A program made the translations under genes and the position numbers. A DNA stretch of 64,000 nucleotides from Biomphalaria glabrata (lineage: Eukaryota > Mollusca > Gastropoda > Planorbidae). A model generated the notes under the pieces. The model was not told the origin of the DNA. It ran no database searches and saw nothing but the letters and a program-made list of their open reading frames with translations. The stretch is from the NCBI RefSeq assembly GCF_947242115.1, contig NC_074716.1:13079365-13143364 (forward strand), in the 5' to 3' direction. Positions 46,781 to 58,165 of the stretch are shown one piece after another. Each line of letters begins with the position of its first letter. The first letter of the stretch is position 1.

Positions 46781-47514
46781 GTCTTAAATATATTAGATTG
46801 CTTAGACCTAGAGTAGAGTAATTTATTATTATTAAGAACTATAAGAGTTAGATATTAATGTTAGATCAGATAATCAGTATAACATATAATATATATATAT
46901 ATATAACCACTAGATCTATATATATATATACATAATTAAGTATAAATGTTAAATACATTTTTAAACATCTATTTTACAGAAAACATATGACATGTGGCAT
47001 ACAGACAAGTTTACTATATGGATCTTTCATCATTTTGGAAATACAAGAAGAGCTAATATTCCCTGTTTCTATTGTGAAACAAATCACAGAAACATTCTAC
47101 AATTTTATTTTATATAATAAATACCAATAAATGTAAATAAAAAATCACATTTTAATAGAGTTCTTCATTATACACATAACATTATTTTAGTATGTTCCTT
47201 TTCACTTGCTAGGTTTAGACAAAGCTTCGAATCAGGACTTAATATTATTATGTCATATGCCAAAACTCCAGCAGGATGTTAGTTAATGGCAGTGGTTAAT
47301 GTTTGAACCTGAGACCACAGAGAAGACAGTTCAGAGCGCAAACCACACAACTTTCTGCGTTTCGAAACGTATTGAAATTTTGATCATTTCTATGTTATTG
47401 CAGATTTGAATGTCCATTGCAATGATGACTTGATCTGTAAAGGGGTTACATTTTAAAAAAATAAGAGTTGGATCTCATTCTTCGAATGATGCTATTTATT
47501 AGAAATTGCAAGGT

Positions 47515-47690
47515 GGAATAGATATTAGAGGCCAAAAGAAAATCCACTGCCGAGGGAAGACGTAGACGTCGTAAAGAACATTTAAATTGACCACCAGCTA
47601 GGGCTGCGTAGCCATGGAAAATACTGCATTCCTCATTAATCTTTCGACTCGACTGCCAGCCTTATTTATTTAACACTTTAAATTATGAAT
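47515..47690 (+). mobile_element. Decayed LINE C-terminal tail, plus strand
   Basis: Plus-strand reading EAKRKSTAEGRRRRRKEHLN followed by a PP motif, resembling the tail at 56146-56560 (ETKRKSAAEDKRRRRKGNLN). Only the last part remains and it contains stops. Confidence 0.6.
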
Positions 47691-49310
47691 AGCTCTGCAT
47701 TTTTTAATAACAATAAAATATATATATATATATTCAGTGATTAACTGGCAATAATTGGGTTACTAAAATTTAATAAAATGAGTTGCATAACTACATCAAC
47801 AGTAGCCTATATGCATTACTGAATATTATATTAATACTACAATTTATTTTCCACTTCCCAGAGAAAAGAAAAAAACAACAACTCCTTTTCCAGTAGGATA
47901 ATCTCTTCTATTTATAGTCTAAACACAATTTAAAACTTTGTTACAGTTACAGATTAACTTGCTAATTTAACTATCTAATGATTCAATTCGTGAGATAAAT
48001 GAAAATTCAATTTTTACATATAGATTTATAGAACTATTTAAGTAAGAGTGTAACAAAATCCATATTTCGTATATTAATAATAATATAGAATTGGTAGATC
48101 TAGGTCTAATTTTTGCTTTATAGATTAGTTTTTAGAAATTTAGATCTAGTAGATCTAAATCAGACTACCTTTAAGTCTAGGTTAAGGTTAAAGCTAGAGC
48201 TATTTTCTAGTGTTGTACGAGGTTGTGACTCTAGATTCAAACTAAATATAATCGTGTAGGCCTACTACAATAACTACATTGAATGAGCTCAACATCCCCA
48301 TATTTGGCCTATTTAGTTTTAGGGACGACTATATAATATACTCTATAGGTTAATAATCACTGTTAAGTGTATAGATAGAGTACATAATTTTAAACTTTGT
48401 TTTTCTAGATCTAGGCCCAGCACCTCGATCGGATCAGTCTAGATAGATCTAGATCTATATAGATAGGTCTAATCTCTAAATATCCAATAGGCCTACTACT
48501 ATATATTACTATAGATAGATCTAGACTTCAGCTAATTAAATTTAGGTCTACTTCATACATCATTAATGATCTGAGAAAAGAAGATCTAGCTCTTGATCAA
48601 AAGCAGTAGATGTAGAACTAGAATAAGCCTGAAGCAGTAACATAAGCCATATTATAAATTGCGTAACTTGACTAAAACGAAACATGTGAACTGAGGCGCG
48701 CGGTACTGCGTGGGCTGAAACGCTGTTCGCTTGACTAGATCAAGAATAAGCCGACAAACAGTAGATCTAACATGCAAAGCGATAAATTGCGTGATTTGGC
48801 CTAATTTCCCCAACTCTAACATCCACTTTTTATAAATTGGTGTGTTTTAGTCGCCTTTGTTTTCAGAAACTGGCATTCCTGTAAAAAGGAATAGGGAAAT
48901 ACGCTAAGCCATTAACTGAAAAATTTGACCTAATTTCCCTTAAACTATGTCATCGACCTTGGTTGTCTGGGAAATACTGATCTCGAATGGCTTCGAGATT
49001 GTGAAATTTAATAGTCCCTAAAACGCACATTAAATTGCTTATATCTAAATAACTACAAAGAATATATGTCTAATATTTCGTATGTATGTTTTTTTAAGCA
49101 TTATGAAACTAAAAAAAAAGTATTACACCGGTTTCCGCGTCTGACCCCAAAACCTCTTCAGTTGGTCTTTAAATTTTGAACAATTATGTATTTTTGTTGT
49201 TGGAACAGATTGTCAAAGCATTGCGTGCTTACAAATGGGATGCGCAAATGTACTCTTTCTTTAAAAACAAAATATCAATTGTATTTGAATTGTAGTTATT
49301 TTATATCTCA

Positions 49311-49456
49311 CGTGGGAAGCGTGGTCGAGAGGCCAAGTGCGCTTGGCTTGACTACCTAGAAGGGGGCTCGAGGTTCGACACCCGACTCGGGCAGAGTTGT
49401 GTTTACTGAGCGCCTAAAGGCAGCACGGAAAACCAACTCCTAGATACCCCCTCCCC
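49311..49456 (+). mobile_element. Family A SINE, 5' half (split by the 5.3-kb element)
   Basis: GTGGGAAGCGTGGTCGAGAG head, GCTCGAGGTTCGACACCCGA B box, CTGAGCGCCTAAAGGCAGCA and CTCCTAGATACCCCCTCC, then abrupt loss of SINE sequence at the C-run. The missing 3' half (TGGTCCACAAATGAGATTGG to GCGCTATATAAAAGCTATAA) is found at 54757-54845 in the same orientation. Confidence 0.92.
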
Positions 49457-51590
49457 CCCTATAAACAAAGCCCCATCGAAACCATTCTGGCGCGGTGTGG
49501 GGTAATAAGGTTTCATTGGGTAGATTGACCTACTTACAATCGCCCCTATAAAAACGTTAACGGATCGGTGTGGGATTTTAGTTATTGGGCCGTTAACGTC
49601 TTTCCGCTTTCGTGCCGGTGTGGGATTTCCCCAATCACGCCAGAACCAACATGATGAAATCTTTATTATAACATAAAAAACAATATTATGATGTTTTAAA
49701 ATGTAGTATTAATCGTCTTAAAGCTAAATGTTGCTTTGAATCCTTTTTGTAAGTAATATTAAGATTTTAAAAAAAAAAAATTAGGGTTCTATTGGGGAAA
49801 TCCCTAACTGGAATAGTGAAGTTTTACCCGTATGGGCCCAATGCAGACTTTTCGTAATCAAATAGTGTATGTGTGTGTGTGTCTGATTTTTTAATGTGCA
49901 CACTAAAAAAATATATCTATATCTAGTAATATTTAATCACACATAGAATCTAAAGTTAAAGGAGAACATATTTGTTTTTTTGTTGTTTTTTTTTTAGATT
50001 TAGATTTTAAAAAAAAGTTTTATACATTTTAACTTTTTTTTCGACCAATGAAAAAGAAGCATTTATTTCTTTTAAGCTCGCGATATTCGGCACAAACTGG
50101 ATTATTCAGTCTTCACTCTAGAACGTACACACGTGGATCAAATTAGAGCTAGCTAGATCTAGATCTAAATCTGTTAAGTTATTAGTTATACTACAAGTTA
50201 TAGAGCTATAGTCACTCTAGTCTAGGTCTAGTCAATCTAGACTTTCATTAATATAATAGATCTATTATAAATAATTATATGAGCTGTACTTCTTGATATC
50301 AATGCATATGTTCTTCAACTCATGGCAGCAGCCATGGAAATTCAATTGGAATGGTCGTAACTTATAAGTTAAAGTCTTAAGCCTATCACAAGTACAGATC
50401 ATCATCAGATGACGAATCTCTAAGTACTCTAACACTACTAACAGATCTAATCTAGATAGTAGATTAGGTCTAGACTTTGAATAGATTTTTAGATATATCT
50501 AGATAATCTAGAATGCTAAGAATCTAGATCTAGAGATAGATCTCTCTAGACTAGTTTTATTATAATATCTAATAGTAGTAATAGGCTACTAGATCTAGTA
50601 CGATATAATATTATTAATATATATATATATTATATCTAGACTTGAGACCTATTAAATCTAGATCTAGACGACTTAACTTAAGTGATTAACATGCATGCGT
50701 TATGACTAGATTTACTATTTAGAATATATTCTAGATCTAGATTATAGAATCTACCATGAAATGCATCTGCAGCATAGAATTAGATTTAGTTAAGGACTTA
50801 CTAGATCTTAAATCTAAATCTACTACCTTTTAACTTTTAGGGCAGAATATTAGATCTAGTCTATATGCCTATCTAGTCACGTAACTGTAAACTAATACTT
50901 AGACTTAGGACTTTGGACACTTTGGTATATTAATATAATAATTATTATACTCATAGTACTCATACTCATATAGATTTTAGTTCTATTCTAATTCAAATAT
51001 TTTGAGGTTAGAAAAAATTGACCTAGACTTATAAGATATACTAAGACTTAGTAAACTTAGATCTAGATCTAATAAAAGATAGTCTAGAATAGTCTAGATT
51101 CTAAAATCTAGTTGTTATTAGAAAATTTAGTAGATATAGAATAATATTTAATATATTGTTAATACAGAGTTACAGACTAATCTTTAATTTTTTCATACTA
51201 TAGGCGATAGGTCATTTAGATTAAATAATTCTAGATCTAGTAACTAGTTATAGTCATAGACCTATAGACTTATAATACTTATAATCTTATAATATAGATA
51301 TTTACTTTGTAGAGACTAATGTACAATATTAGGCCTACACTCCAGATCTTGAAAATCTAGTCTAGAGTTTAGAATATTTAAATTTACACAAATAAATAAA
51401 ATCAAACGTTTATATTGGTTTTAAAATCAGATATTGAGATATGTCTAGAAAAATATGTATATATATAGTATATCTATATTAGGGGCCTATATATAATAGA
51501 CTAACTAAAAAACACTAACGGCTAACCCTATAGCTGCTATAGACTATAGCCCTATATTGACATTGTTTTTTTTTTTTTTTTGTTTTTTTT

Positions 51591-51755
51591 AAATGTTCCT
51601 TCAGAGTTGAAGATATCTACTCGGTAGTCTAAACCTCAAAGGAGCTTAGGGAAGTGATGGCAGTTGCAGGGTATGAACCAGACGACCATGCAGAGACCAA
51701 CGAGGCGACCAAACAGTCCATCGTGCATACCACATAACCAGGTCCAGGTAGCATT
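51591..51755 (-). mobile_element. tRNA-derived SINE (family C), minus strand, diverged
   Basis: AAATGTTCCTTCAGAGTTGA at the left and a GGTTATGTGGTATGCACGAT-like head region at the right, with GTCTAAACCTC between. Many substitutions. It lies inside the 5.3-kb element. Confidence 0.7.
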
Positions 51756-52130
51756 AGATCTTTATTCACCAATACTCAATATATGTTAGATTTTATTTTT
51801 TGTAAATTTTAAAGACTCTAGGCTCTATGTAATAGAATTAAATAGATCTATACAGATCTAGAAATTCTAGATCTATAAACTAGACATAGATCTAGATTAT
51901 ATTTAGATCTAGCTAGAATATCTAGAGGTCTTAATACTAATTATTATATTATACATTTTTCTACAATTTGATCTAGGATTCATTCTATAGGCTTAGCTAA
52001 GGCTTAGGCTTTTTTAAATTTCATTGTGTGGATACTGTTAAAGAAAAAATACAGTCTCATCATTAGGCTATAGCAACAGTTTTTCTTATACACCATACCA
52101 TAAACATTTCAGGATTTGTCTTTATTGTAA

Positions 52131-52159
<29 letters not shown>

Positions 52160-52162
<3 letters not shown>

Positions 52163-53625
52163 GCCAGTTTTCTTTAAGGGCAGCTGACAATAAGAATTGT
52201 CTATGTATGCACTACAGATGCTGTTCAATATCTTTTCATGAGGAAGCCTGCTCAAAAAGGTAAGAAGAATACATTTTTCTTTAAGATTACTGATCAGTGA
52301 CACCCTCCCCCCCAATCCGCCCAAACCAAATGAAAATTTTAATGAGATCAAATCGATTAAATAAAAAAAATGTAAAATAAATGTTAATCTTGTGAAACAA
52401 TGTTCGAGAGCATATATCTTCAGCTTTTTGTAATTTCACTGAGATTTAAGTTCATTATTAATTTGCATAAAAAATTATAATGAACATTTATACAATGAAA
52501 ATAGGGCCTACATAGAATTGTTTTTGACCTAATGTCATTATATAGCAACAATCCTTCTTGTATACCTTACCTTAAACATTTTGTGTTTTGCCTCTATTGT
52601 AATATTATTTTTTTTTGCATTCTTTAAACATTTTTTATGTTTTTATTTATTTATTTATTTATTTTTTTTTAACAGATCGCCACATTTTCTTTAGGGGAAG
52701 TTGACATTAATCTTTTAGGTTAATAATAACCTATGCATGCAGTACAGATGCTGTTCATCATCTTTTCATAAGCAAGCCTGCTCAAGAAGGTAAGAATTAA
52801 ATTTTGCTTTTAGATTACTGATCAGCAATCTGAAAGTAAATTGTTAATGGGATGGAATAATTAAATGTAAATAAAGAAATGCTATCCTAATTTTGAAATA
52901 TGCTGGTTGTGGGTTTTTTTTTTTTTTGTTTTTTTTAAGTTTCACTGTGATAATTGTTTATTTTAATTCTAGAATAACTTTTCAGCCAACTTATTTTTAA
53001 AATTACCATAGAACTCTAATTACAACAGAATATAGTTGTATTAGTAAGAGCCTGTGATAAAGTTAATATAAATAAATTGGACAAAATATAATATTGAATG
53101 AATTGAAGCCTAGCTCGATCTAGTCTGCCATTGCACTTTTAGCATACGGTAGTCAAATACCAGTGCCACATTTGCTGACACCAATTCATAACATTTAATT
53201 TAAGGAGAAGATTGAACTCCAAATTTTGAAATACCATTAATTTTTGTGTTGCTTAATAGGCTTTAGAAGCAACCTAATTTTTGAGCACCGTTTATCATCA
53301 AGGGCTGGAAATATAACCGTTAAATAGTATGTCCACATAGATAAATGTAAGGTCTTCTGATGTTTAATTGTTAGATTCTTTTTATTATTAATACAGCTTG
53401 AAGGTAGTTTTATTACATGACTATAATATTTATTTGTTTGTTTGTTTGTTCCAGCTGCTGCATGGAAGTCAAAATATGAATTATTGCCACCAGTCTTGAA
53501 GTCAGCTTGTAAAGAATGCTAAGAATTGAATGAAAATGCTGTCTTGATATCTTGTTTGTGCTGTTATATTTGTCTTTTGTGTTGGTTAATTATTCCATGA
53601 ATAAAAAATAAAAAAAAGTTAATTG
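52160..53625 (+). ncRNA. Candidate spliced non-coding transcript with a duplicated exon
   Basis: Three exon-like blocks on the plus strand: A 52160-52259 (after a long T-tract and TTTAG, ending CTCAAAAAG|GTAAG), B 52676-52789 (after TTTTAACAG, ending CTCAAGAAG|GTAAG), and terminal block C from 53455 (after TTTGTTCCAG) with AATAAA at 53600-53605. A and B are diverged copies (AGTTTTCTTTAAGGGCAGCT; ACATTTTCTTTAGGGGAAGT), 516 bp apart together with flanking intron, and both keep acceptor and donor. All frames are full of stops. An upstream first exon was not identified, so transcription is an inference. Confidence 0.4.
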
Positions 53626-53989
53626 TGTAAGTTTGATTTAAGAATAAATGATCAGAGCATGCAAGTCTTATATAGTACGTTACCAAAAATTGTATTGTTT
53701 GATAGTGTTCAAACCCAAAAATGTAATTTAACTTGTCCATTACTTTATAAATATGTTGACATTATAGCTAGATGTATATAGAAATCATGCACTGATTCAA
53801 TTATTATAATTTCCAAACAATTATGTCAAATAATTCTATTGCTAGATCTAAATCATCAGTGTGAAAGGTTAAAAATCTCATACTAAACCATTGAGCTGCA
53901 TTTGAACAAAAAGGGCATTATAAACAAAAAATCACAAATGAATTTGTTTTAAACTACAGTATTGAAAAACATTAAAGATTATTCCTAAT

Positions 53990-54560
53990 TAAGCCATAAT
54001 AAAATTTAATGACTGAACCATCGGAGACAGTATTTGCATGATAATACCTAATTGAGCCCTAATAAATATTTCAGTTACTAAACCATTAGGGCCAGCATCG
54101 GACCGATAATGGCACAATAAGGGTTATCCCTAATTGAACCCTATTTAATATTTCAGTTACTAAACCATTAGGGCCAGCATTGGACAGATAATGGCACAAT
54201 AAGGGTTATCCCTAATTGAACCCTAATTAATATTTCAATTACTAAACCATTAGGGCCAGCATCGGACCGATAATGGCACAATAAGGGTTATCCCTAATTG
54301 AACCCTAATAAATATTTCAATTACTAAACCATTAGGGCCAGCATTGGACCGATAATGGCACAATAAGGGTTATCCCTAATTGAACCCTAATAAATATTTC
54401 AGTTACTAAACCATTCAGGCCAGCATCAGACCGATATTGGCACAATAAGGGTTATCCCTAATTAAACCCCAATGGAAATCTCAGTTACTAAACCATTGGG
54501 GCTAGTATGGGCTTGATTAGGGCGCGATTCTGGAAATCCCCAATGAATCCGGAAGTGGGT
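53990..54560. repeat. 82-bp satellite, about 6.5 copies, near the right end of the 5.3-kb element
   Basis: The unit includes TTCAGTTACTAAACCATTAG, GGCCAGCATCGGACCGATAA, TGGCACAATAAGGGTTATCC and CTAATTGAACCCTAATAAAT. The AAACCATT anchors lie exactly 82 bases apart five times (54081, 54163, 54245, 54327, 54409, 54491). The outer copies are more diverged, as usual for arrays inside transposon ends. Confidence 0.93.
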
Positions 54561-54756
54561 TTACCCATTCTGGGCCGATATTGGCACGATTAGGGTTGCC
54601 CGTATTGGTCCCTTATGGGAACCTAATGACGCCAATGTGCAAACGGTATGCGCGCCCATTAGGGCGCGATTTGGGCTATTTAGGGCTGCAATTAGGGCAA
54701 AGGGGGATAACCCTAATTAAAACTGATACTGGGCCGTAATGGGCATGTTTATAGGG

Positions 54757-54845
54757 CCCCACCGGTCCACAAATGAGATTGGACCAAAAGCGCTCTGAGC
54801 ATGCTATAAGCATGAAAGTGGCGCTATATAAAAGCTATAATAATA
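54757..54845 (+). mobile_element. Family A SINE, 3' half
   Basis: CCGGTCCACAAATGAGATTG, AAGCGCTCTGAGCATGCTAT and GTGGCGCTATATAAAAGC, ending in TAATAATAAT. It continues the SINE broken at 49456. Confidence 0.92.
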
Positions 54846-56145
54846 ATAATCTCAGTATAAATCCGGTAAAAACGACATTATTACCAAGTTTTAGGAAATT
54901 ATATATTATTAATTAATTTAAGGGACAACATTTCATCTTCTAGGTAGAAACTTTCTACCTTAGCAACAAATAGATTCTTTTTTAAGAAAACATTGTAACC
55001 TATATATAGTCTACCTCTTTTTTTTTTACGGCAGAACGGACCAATTTCTTCCGACTAACGTACCAACGTACAGGCCCACTATAAGACGCCTTGCTAAACA
55101 CGAGGATTATAGCAACAAGTCCATTACAAGCTTGCATGATCTACTGCAGCTTTTCTTAAGCTGTGTGGGACACCACATGGAGGGTGGCGATGGGGAGGGG
55201 CGTTAGCAACAATATTGATCCTAACTTTTTGAAGAAAACGTCTCCGTTTTGTTAGTATGGTCAAATTCTCTCAGGTTTTCAACATTGTAAAGTTGACGAC
55301 CTTTGTGTGACAAAAAAACTCAAAAGTTCTCGACAAGGTTTCTTTCTTAACGTGGCGTTTATCTTAATTTGTCCCACTCCATTGTATTTTAACATTGACA
55401 TGAGTGCTTCATACTAGAGAAAGAAAAATGCGTTGTAGACACTATAGAAAGAATTAATGAAGCTCATTGGAGAATTCAAGAAAATGCTTGGCGGAGCTAA
55501 CGATGCTTCCCCAGGTTTGCTGGACTGAGAGGGAACCTGGTGCCTCTCTAATACCGGTACTATCTTCAGAAAGAACACTTTAATACTATCTAAAAAAACT
55601 CTGAAAAGAAAAAGTTTAGAGGCGCCAACGGAAAAGGTTTAAGAAACACTGCTCATTTGCCTTGAATGAAGTCAGATGTCTCTCACAATTTTTATACGGC
55701 CAGTTCCACCCTTTCTTAATTTTATTTTGTGGCCTGCAATAAAATATGTATCTGCTAGACCCTAAAATGTTTTGTTTTCCATGTTTCGGATGATTAACCC
55801 GGGACCATTGATAAGTCCAAACGGCAGCCATCCATCTCCAGCATGGAAAGGGTTCCCTGAATGAATCAACAAGGAAATTCAAACATTTTTACACGTATGA
55901 TTACGTATACTGACGTATAGATTGAAATGGGTATAGCCTACGCGTTGGACGTAATTAATCTTCTATTTTGAAGAATCGTCTGTAATGTGTTTTATCTCAT
56001 AAAATACAGAAGTTAGTTTAAAAAAAATAAGACGATTACGTTATACGCATGTCCCCTATGTATATACTATATTCGTTGGACCATTCCTAGACATCTATAT
56101 GCCATATGGTAATATGGCTATGCTACGGTTTTTGAGATTCTAGAT
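54846..56145. other. Non-coding stretch
   Basis: No gene found. It contains a SINE C scrap (55761-55832, with CATGTTTCGGATGATTAACC) and at about 55935-56070 an inverted pair of LINE-tail sequences (GCGTTGGACGTAATTAATCT and AAGACGATTACGTTATACGC). Confidence 0.6.
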
Positions 56146-56560
56146 CTAGAACTTTAAGTTGACAGTTAATAAGGCTGGTCTTCGGGTCCGAAGATTAGTG
56201 AGGAATGCAGTATTTCCATTGGCTGCGCAGCCCCAGTTGTGACCTACATATTTTGCCACATCCAGGGCAAGCATATAACTATTGTCCGGAGGTGGTCGAT
56301 TTAGATTTCCTTTTCGCCGTCTGCGTTTGTCCTCGGCAGCGGATTTTCTTTTGGTCTCAAATGTGTATCCCGCGGCCTTCGTGAGTGACCTCCAGCTGTT
56401 TCGTTCTGAGGCCGCGTGCAAACATGTTCTCTCTACTATATTGTCTATATATGTCAGCTAAGGAAAGTTGACGCCTAAGCTGGTCTTTGAAGCTTTCCCG
56501 TGGGGCGCCTCTGTTAAGTCGACCACCTTTTAGCTCACCCAAAAAGACTGCCTTTGCCCT
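56146..56560 (-). mobile_element. Decayed LINE RT C-terminal tail, minus strand
   Basis: Minus-strand pieces GELKGGRLNRGAPRESFKDQ, LRRQLSLADI, NSWRSLTKAAGYTFETKRKS and EDKRRRRKGNLNRPPPDN form the usual C-terminal tail of a LINE reverse transcriptase, in two frames with a shift between them. The downstream zinc-finger segment has lost its cysteines. Dead copy. Confidence 0.75.
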
Positions 56561-56599
56561 TTGGCATACGTTCGTAGTTGACAGCTAAAAATTGAGAAA

Positions 56600-58001
56600 A
56601 GGGAAAAAAAAAAGTCTACCGCGAGTAATAGAAAATCTAGATCTAGGACTAGACTCTGACTAGACCTAGATCTATCTATATATCTATAGACTAGAATCTA
56701 GATGATCTGTCATATCCTCAGATGAAGTTGTAAAGCCTACAGTTGGAAGTAATTAAGTAGAATTTCTAGATCTATTTAACTATTATAATAATATAGATTA
56801 TAGTCTACTGTTTATGCGAAATTCCCGGATGTTGACAGTTTTAGAATTGCGGGAAACCTGAGAGGCCATTTTGAATTTTTTTTTACTTTGAAAATTAGTG
56901 ACAATGACTTTTTGCTTAATAAGTAAATAAAAAATGTTATTTAGGAATCCATATCGATTTTTTTAGGTTTAAAATATACATTTTTAAATTTAAAAACTAA
57001 AAAAAAATAATAATTTTATGTACATTTTTTTTTGGTTGAACTTGAGTGATAAAAATAGTTATTTTTTGCAGAACTATTACAAGACTCGTATTGGCTATTG
57101 CTTCATTTACAAAAAAATATTGTATTTCGTGTAGATAATCCATTTTAACATATTTCTAAATCATCTACATTGCTTTGTATGTCCAAGGTTTTTTTTTCTC
57201 TTCATTTCTGTGAGGTACCCAAAGTTCATTAATGTTAATATGGCGGCCAATGGGACTGACCTTGAATTTTTACATTTACGTACACATCTTTGAATGAAAA
57301 AATTGACTCATTTTGTTCTATCATTATTTTTTTGTGTAGTATATGCATTTTTCTATTACTTCTACATAGGATTTGAAATCTCTAGGCCCAAGGATTTTTA
57401 ATAATAGCATTTCTGTCCTGCATGTAGTATCTAAATTGCGAAAACAAAATAAGTTTCTTGATTTAGAATTCTGGGAGAAGAATTTTCTCAAATTGTCTGA
57501 TTTTTATTTTTCAATATATCTACCAATGTTTGTAAATATGTCTGACAAGAAAGAGTAGATGAATTTTTTTTTCATCATACTAGTATCTGATATCAATGTT
57601 TGTCACGTTTTCCACATTAAATTTGTAAAAAGTTCATTGAAACATATATGCACAAAGGCAGACAAAAAAAATAAAAAAATTGACACAATGCTATATTCTT
57701 ATTTAATAAATTTCTATTTATTTACATATTATTTATAACTGTGTTCTTTTATTCATTAGTAGCTAACATTACACTTGATGTTCATATGTCTTCAAATCAA
57801 AAAGATAAATTACTTGGACATTGTTTGTTACATGTTATCCCACATTAAATTTGTAAAAAGTTCAATGAAACATACATGCACAAAGGCAGACAAAAAAAAA
57901 TACATATTGCTATAAATTCTTTTTTTTTTTTTAATTTCTAATTTACATAGAAAGAAAACTATATGGAAAGCTCCCTGATTTGAAAACCACTGCACAGTTC
58001 A
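56600..58001. other. Non-coding flank of the THAP-DDE transposon
   Basis: An AGATCTAG tract (56630-56800), then AT-rich sequence. Two diverged direct copies of CACATTAAATTTGTAAAAAG...ATGCACAAAGGCAGACAAAA lie at about 57616-57668 and 57840-57895. A short open frame at 57373-57558 follows a possible acceptor but was not recognised. Terminal inverted repeats of the transposon were not found. Confidence 0.5.
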
Positions 58002-58165
58002 TCTCATATATTGGTCTAGCCATCTGAATGCTCCAACATAAACATAAGAACGAAGGAGAAATACATACTTATAAGAAAGAAAACTATATCATCTCATATA
58101 TTGGTCTAGCCATCTGAATGCTCCAACATAAATATAAGAAAGAAGGAGAAATACATACTTATAAC
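58000..58165. repeat. 90-bp tandem duplication at the 3' end of the transposase exon
   Basis: CATCTCATATATTGGTCTAG, CCATCTGAATGCTCCAACAT and GGAGAAATACATACTTATAA occur twice, 90 bases apart. The stop codon of the transposase frame falls at the junction, so the duplication may have set the present C-terminus. Confidence 0.88.

Larger units (their letters stand above)
45018..49168. mobile_element. 4.15-kb DNA transposon with TTAA target duplication
   Basis: Flanked by TTAA at 45014-45017 and 49169-49172. Terminal inverted repeats AGACCAACTGAAGAGGTTTT (left) and its complement AAAACCTCTTCAGTTGGTCT (right) are perfect over 20 bp. TTAA duplication fits piggyBac or Kolobok superfamilies; the terminus does not show a familiar CCC piggyBac start, so Kolobok is my preference. 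No transposase frame survives. Inside are AGATCTAG tracts, a hAT MITE (46245-46780), a SINE scrap (47265-47350) and a LINE-tail remnant (47515-47690), so the insertion is old. Confidence 0.75.
49457..54756. mobile_element. Unclassified 5.3-kb element with CCCTATAAACA termini, inserted in a SINE
   Basis: The two halves of one family A SINE flank this block, proving an insertion. The ends are inverted repeats: CCCTATAAACAAAGCCCCAT on the left and, inverted from the right, CCCTATAAACATGCCCATT. The target duplication is hidden in the SINE's C-run. The left end carries repeated CGGTGTGGGATTT motifs. The right end carries an 82-bp satellite (53990-54560) and a GC-richer ATTAGGGCGCGATTTGGGCT stretch. 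Between them lie AGATCTAG tracts, a SINE C copy and a tandemly duplicated exon-like unit. No transposase frame is visible, so the superfamily is open. Confidence 0.7.

Noticed and set aside
52109-52351. Minus-strand 80-codon frame
   Set aside because: It reads through a poly-T tract (poly-Lys) opposite the exon-like block; no domain.
57373-57558. Possible exon after TTCTACATAG, beside the THAP-DDE transposon
   Set aside because: It could be the accessory-protein gene that ISL2EU elements carry, but no YqaJ-type or other motif is visible in its 61 residues.
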